Origin: JAQBFJ01 sp032123435
GTDB lineage: Bacteria; Verrucomicrobiota; Kiritimatiellia; UBA8416; JAQBFJ01
DNA length: 6,412 nucleotides
Assembly (NCBI GenBank): GCA_032123435.1
Contig: JAQBFJ010000261.1
Span: 1-6,412 of the forward strand
Direction: 5' to 3'
The notes under the pieces: generated by a model
What the model was told of the DNA's origin: nothing
The model's database searches: none
What the model saw: only the letters and a program-made list of their open reading frames with translations
Program-made: the position numbers and the translations under genes
Part shown: positions 5,267 through 6,412 of the stretch, in pieces
Layout: every line of letters begins with the position of its first letter
Position numbering within the stretch: the first letter of the stretch is position 1

Positions 5267-5295
5267 AAACCCCAAATCAATGTTTATAGGGGTTT
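5267..5295. repeat. Short inverted repeat AAACCCC/GGGGTTT
   Basis: AAACCCC (5267-5273) pairs with GGGGTTT (5289-5295) over a 15-base loop. It lies between the decayed ORF and copy 2 of the 102-bp repeat. Hairpins of this kind occur near recombination or attachment sites, but no integrase or tRNA end is present to support that here. Confidence 0.5.
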
Positions 5296-5327
5296 CCGAG
5301 CCCTTTTTCTTGCGATGTTGAACTCAG

Positions 5328-5429
5328 GGCGTAGCTCGCTATTGCGACCGAAGCCGGATCCCTCATCAGGAAAACTGTTCAAGAAATCTGTGGTAAAATT
5401 ATCATTTTGCCCTGATTTCTTGAACCATC
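5328..5429. repeat. 102-bp dispersed repeat, copy 2
   Basis: Exact copy of 4895-4996, including the hairpin (arms at 5377-5388 and 5414-5425). Unlike copy 1 it is partly coding: read on the minus strand, 5402-5429 supplies the last nine residues and the stop codon of the 217-residue secreted-type ORF. Confidence 0.9.
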
Positions 5430-6055
5430 TCCCTTTTCATCCTGCCTGCCTCGCCGAAGCTTTCTTGCGAAGGCGGGCCAATCCTGTCAATCCTGTCAAT
5501 CCTGTCAAAAACTCTCTCTCTTCTCCGTGCCTCCGTGAACTCCGTGGTAAATCCTCTTCCCCCATCAGGAAAATTGGTCGAATTGGCGGGATTAACAACG
5601 TTGGTTTCCGTGATGATCACGTAATCAACAACATTACTGCATGATTCTTTCTTTTTTACCCCAAGCTCAATCGTATTCGGGCGACCAGCTTCAATGGTTA
5701 TCAGGCCCGGCGGTTTCTCTTTCAACTTTATAACGTCCGGCGGCTTCTCTCCGATTTGAATGAGGCCTGGCGGTTTTTCTCCGATTTCAATAAGACCAGG
5801 CGGCTTCTCTCCGATCTTAATTGTTCCTTCTCGACTCTCGCCAATTGGAATGCGTGTATTCTTTACAATTCTCTTGCGAATAAAAAAATTGCCCGGCCCT
5901 TCAAGCGGGACCTCCTTGTATTCCGTCTCTTTCTTTTTAGCGCCTTTTCTTCCGACAACTTTTTTGTGAATTTGAATATCATCTTGAGCACGGCCGTCAA
6001 TAAAACCAGCCGCACACAACACCAGCAACATCACTAGAAATGCACGAATTTTCAT
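5402..6055 (-). CDS. Secreted/periplasmic decapeptide-repeat protein, unknown function
   Basis: I do not recognise a family. The N-terminus MKIRAFLVMLLVLCAAGFID, with cleavage plausible after GRA (residue 23), is a signal peptide of type I; Cys14 is not in a good lipobox. Residues 24-67 are lysine-rich and polar. Residues 68-137 are seven consecutive ten-residue units, the best being TIKIGEKPPG, LIEIGEKPPG and LIQIGEKPPD. Residues 138-165 are unique. Residues about 166-217 are encoded by dispersed repeats (module A at 168-177, C at 182-192, B at 193-204, 102-bp repeat at 209-217), so the native C-terminus was probably nearer 165. AAGGT lies one base before the ATG, rather close; Met9 would cut the signal peptide. 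Being real and expressed is likely but not certain. Confidence 0.6.
   Translation of the reverse strand: MKIRAFLVMLLVLCAAGFIDGRAQDDIQIHKKVVGRKGAKKKETEYKEVPLEGPGNFFIRKRIVKNTRIPIGESREGTIKIGEKPPGLIEIGEKPPGLIQIGEKPPDVIKLKEKPPGLITIEAGRPNTIELGVKKKESCSNVVDYVIITETNVVNPANSTNFPDGGRGFTTEFTEARRRERVFDRIDRIDRIGPPSQESFGEAGRMKREMVQEIRAK
5444..5477 (+). repeat. Dispersed repeat module B, copy 2
   Basis: Identical to 181-214 over all 34 bases. Here it is followed by module C and then module A, whereas at the left end A precedes B. It encodes PPSQESFGEAG-like residues of the 217-residue ORF on the minus strand. Confidence 0.85.
5480..5506. repeat. Three tandem AATCCTGTC units (module C)
   Basis: AATCCTGTC occurs three times without mismatch (5480-5488, 5489-5497, 5498-5506), followed by AAAAAC. 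Nine bases preserve reading frame, and on the minus strand the array encodes DRIDRIDRI. The same word builds the inverted repeat at 4661-4738 and its end appears at the transporter stop (217-224). Confidence 0.85.
5527..5553 (+). repeat. Dispersed repeat module A, copy 2
   Basis: Same 27-base stretch as 137-163 with one difference. On the minus strand it encodes FTTEFTEARR in the C-terminal tail of the 217-residue ORF. Confidence 0.75.
5645..5854 (-). repeat. 30-bp tandem coding repeat (decapeptide)
   Basis: Seven in-frame 30-base units encode residues 68-137 of the secreted-type protein; the four central ones (5705-5824) are the most alike, with consensus [LTV]-I-x-[IL]-G-E-K-P-P-G. Outer units have drifted (RIPIGESREG, LITIEAGRPN, TIELGVKKKE). 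Alternating hydrophobic residues followed by EKPPG suggest short beta strands joined by Pro-Gly turns, or an extended spacer. Confidence 0.85.
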
Positions 6056-6093
6056 TACCTTGTAATTGTATCAAACATGCCGGCAAATACGAG

Positions 6094-6116
6094 AAAAAAA
6101 AGCTTTTTTTGCTTTT
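6094..6116 (-). terminator. Weak intrinsic terminator after the AbiEi-like gene
   Basis: On the minus strand AAAAGC, seven A, GCTTTT and four more T form a six-pair stem with a T tract, 43 bases past the AbiEi-like stop. The same bases contain the 16-bp palindrome AAAAAAAGCTTTTTTT (6095-6110). Only two G-C pairs support the stem, so efficiency would be low. Confidence 0.35.
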
Positions 6117-6158
6117 AAACAGCGTTTGGTTAAGATTTAGCACGGAGAGAAAATTGCC

Positions 6159-6412
6159 TTACGCGTCTTGTCGTCCCATAAGTATGGTCATTCGCCGAAG
6201 AAGTATTGTTTGCAGGCGTGCCGAAGGAATCTGCTTAATCAGGCGACGCGCCGTTGTTACATTAAACGTATCCTTTAGATCCAGTTCCGGAAAGCTGGCA
6301 AATAGCCGTGATTTCGCAGGACTCAGATATATACAATCCAGGAGCGCCTTCTCCGGTGTGGCCATTTTGACAGAACCTTCGCCAACGGAAACAAATCCGA
6401 AGAAGAAAGTCG
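6159..6412 (-). CDS. AbiEi-like type IV antitoxin/regulator, C-terminal part (partial)
   Basis: The frame is open to the window edge, giving the last 83 residues of a longer protein whose N-terminus lies outside. The segment FFFGFVSVGEGSVK followed by MATPEKALLDCIYL is characteristic of the C-terminal domain of AbiEi-family antitoxins (type IV toxin-antitoxin, usually about 200-280 residues with an N-terminal winged helix that autoregulates). The internal Met at 6363-6365 is not the start, because the conserved block begins before it. AbiEii, the nucleotidyltransferase toxin normally found directly downstream, is absent: the next minus-strand gene is the unrelated secreted-type ORF. It may be an orphan regulator, or its partner lies elsewhere. 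Confidence 0.6.
   Translation of the reverse strand, partial: TFFFGFVSVGEGSVKMATPEKALLDCIYLSPAKSRLFASFPELDLKDTFNVTTARRLIKQIPSARLQTILLRRMTILMGRQDA

Noticed and set aside
5267..5295. Phage or integron attachment site
   Set aside because: The inverted repeat resembles hairpins near recombination sites, but no integrase, tRNA end or direct repeat of a core supports it.
5234..5644. 136-residue + strand ORF
   Set aside because: It spans the 102-bp repeat and modules B, C and A, overlaps the signal-peptide ORF on the other strand, and lacks any unique conserved segment.

Overview
The window is a bacterial chromosomal segment of moderate G+C. It holds a riboflavin-biosynthesis operon with an intact FMN riboswitch, a divergent membrane transporter, and a repeat-rich right third. 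The organism is probably an uncultivated bacterium. The atypical RibH active-site loop, short dispersed palindromic repeats, a likely S23/four-helix-bundle remnant and an AbiEi-like gene end would fit a PVC-type lineage (Lentisphaerota/Kiritimatiellota) or Omnitrophota. That placement is an impression, not a demonstrated assignment.

Layout. 1-214: no gene; two AT-rich or structured hairpins and two dispersed repeat modules (A and B). 215-2053 (-): a 612-residue neurotransmitter:sodium symporter (NSS) homologue with two extra C-terminal membrane segments; its last residues and stop codon lie inside a dispersed repeat. 2050-2154: divergent regulatory region with an extended -10 for the transporter, a possible 10-codon leader ORF overlapping the transporter start, and alternative hairpins around the start. 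2155-2348: FMN riboswitch followed by an intrinsic terminator. 2406-4645 (+): ribBA, ribH and nusB, co-oriented. 4646-5560: about 0.9 kb of dispersed, tandem and inverted repeats, with a probable 22-codon relic of a four-helix-bundle (S23-type) gene. 5402-6055 (-): a secreted or periplasmic-looking repeat protein of unknown function whose last quarter is encoded by the dispersed repeats. 6159-6412 (-): the C-terminal end of an AbiEi-like antitoxin/regulator, cut by the window edge.

How it works together. RibBA makes both early precursors of riboflavin (dihydroxybutanone phosphate from ribulose 5-phosphate, and the pyrimidine from GTP), and RibH joins the two branches into dimethylribityllumazine. 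ribD and ribE are not here. FMN bound to the leader should favour termination at 2315-2348 and shut the operon off. nusB is the usual distal neighbour of ribH.

The most interesting non-routine signals are: (1) a 24-nt hairpin inserted in loop L2 of the FMN riboswitch, whose arms resemble and can pair with the terminator stem; (2) a leader ORF and alternative-hairpin arrangement at the transporter start; (3) eukaryote-like ion-site residues in the transporter; (4) dispersed repeats that have become coding sequence at the 3' ends of two genes. I see no CRISPR array, complete insertion sequence, tRNA or rRNA gene.
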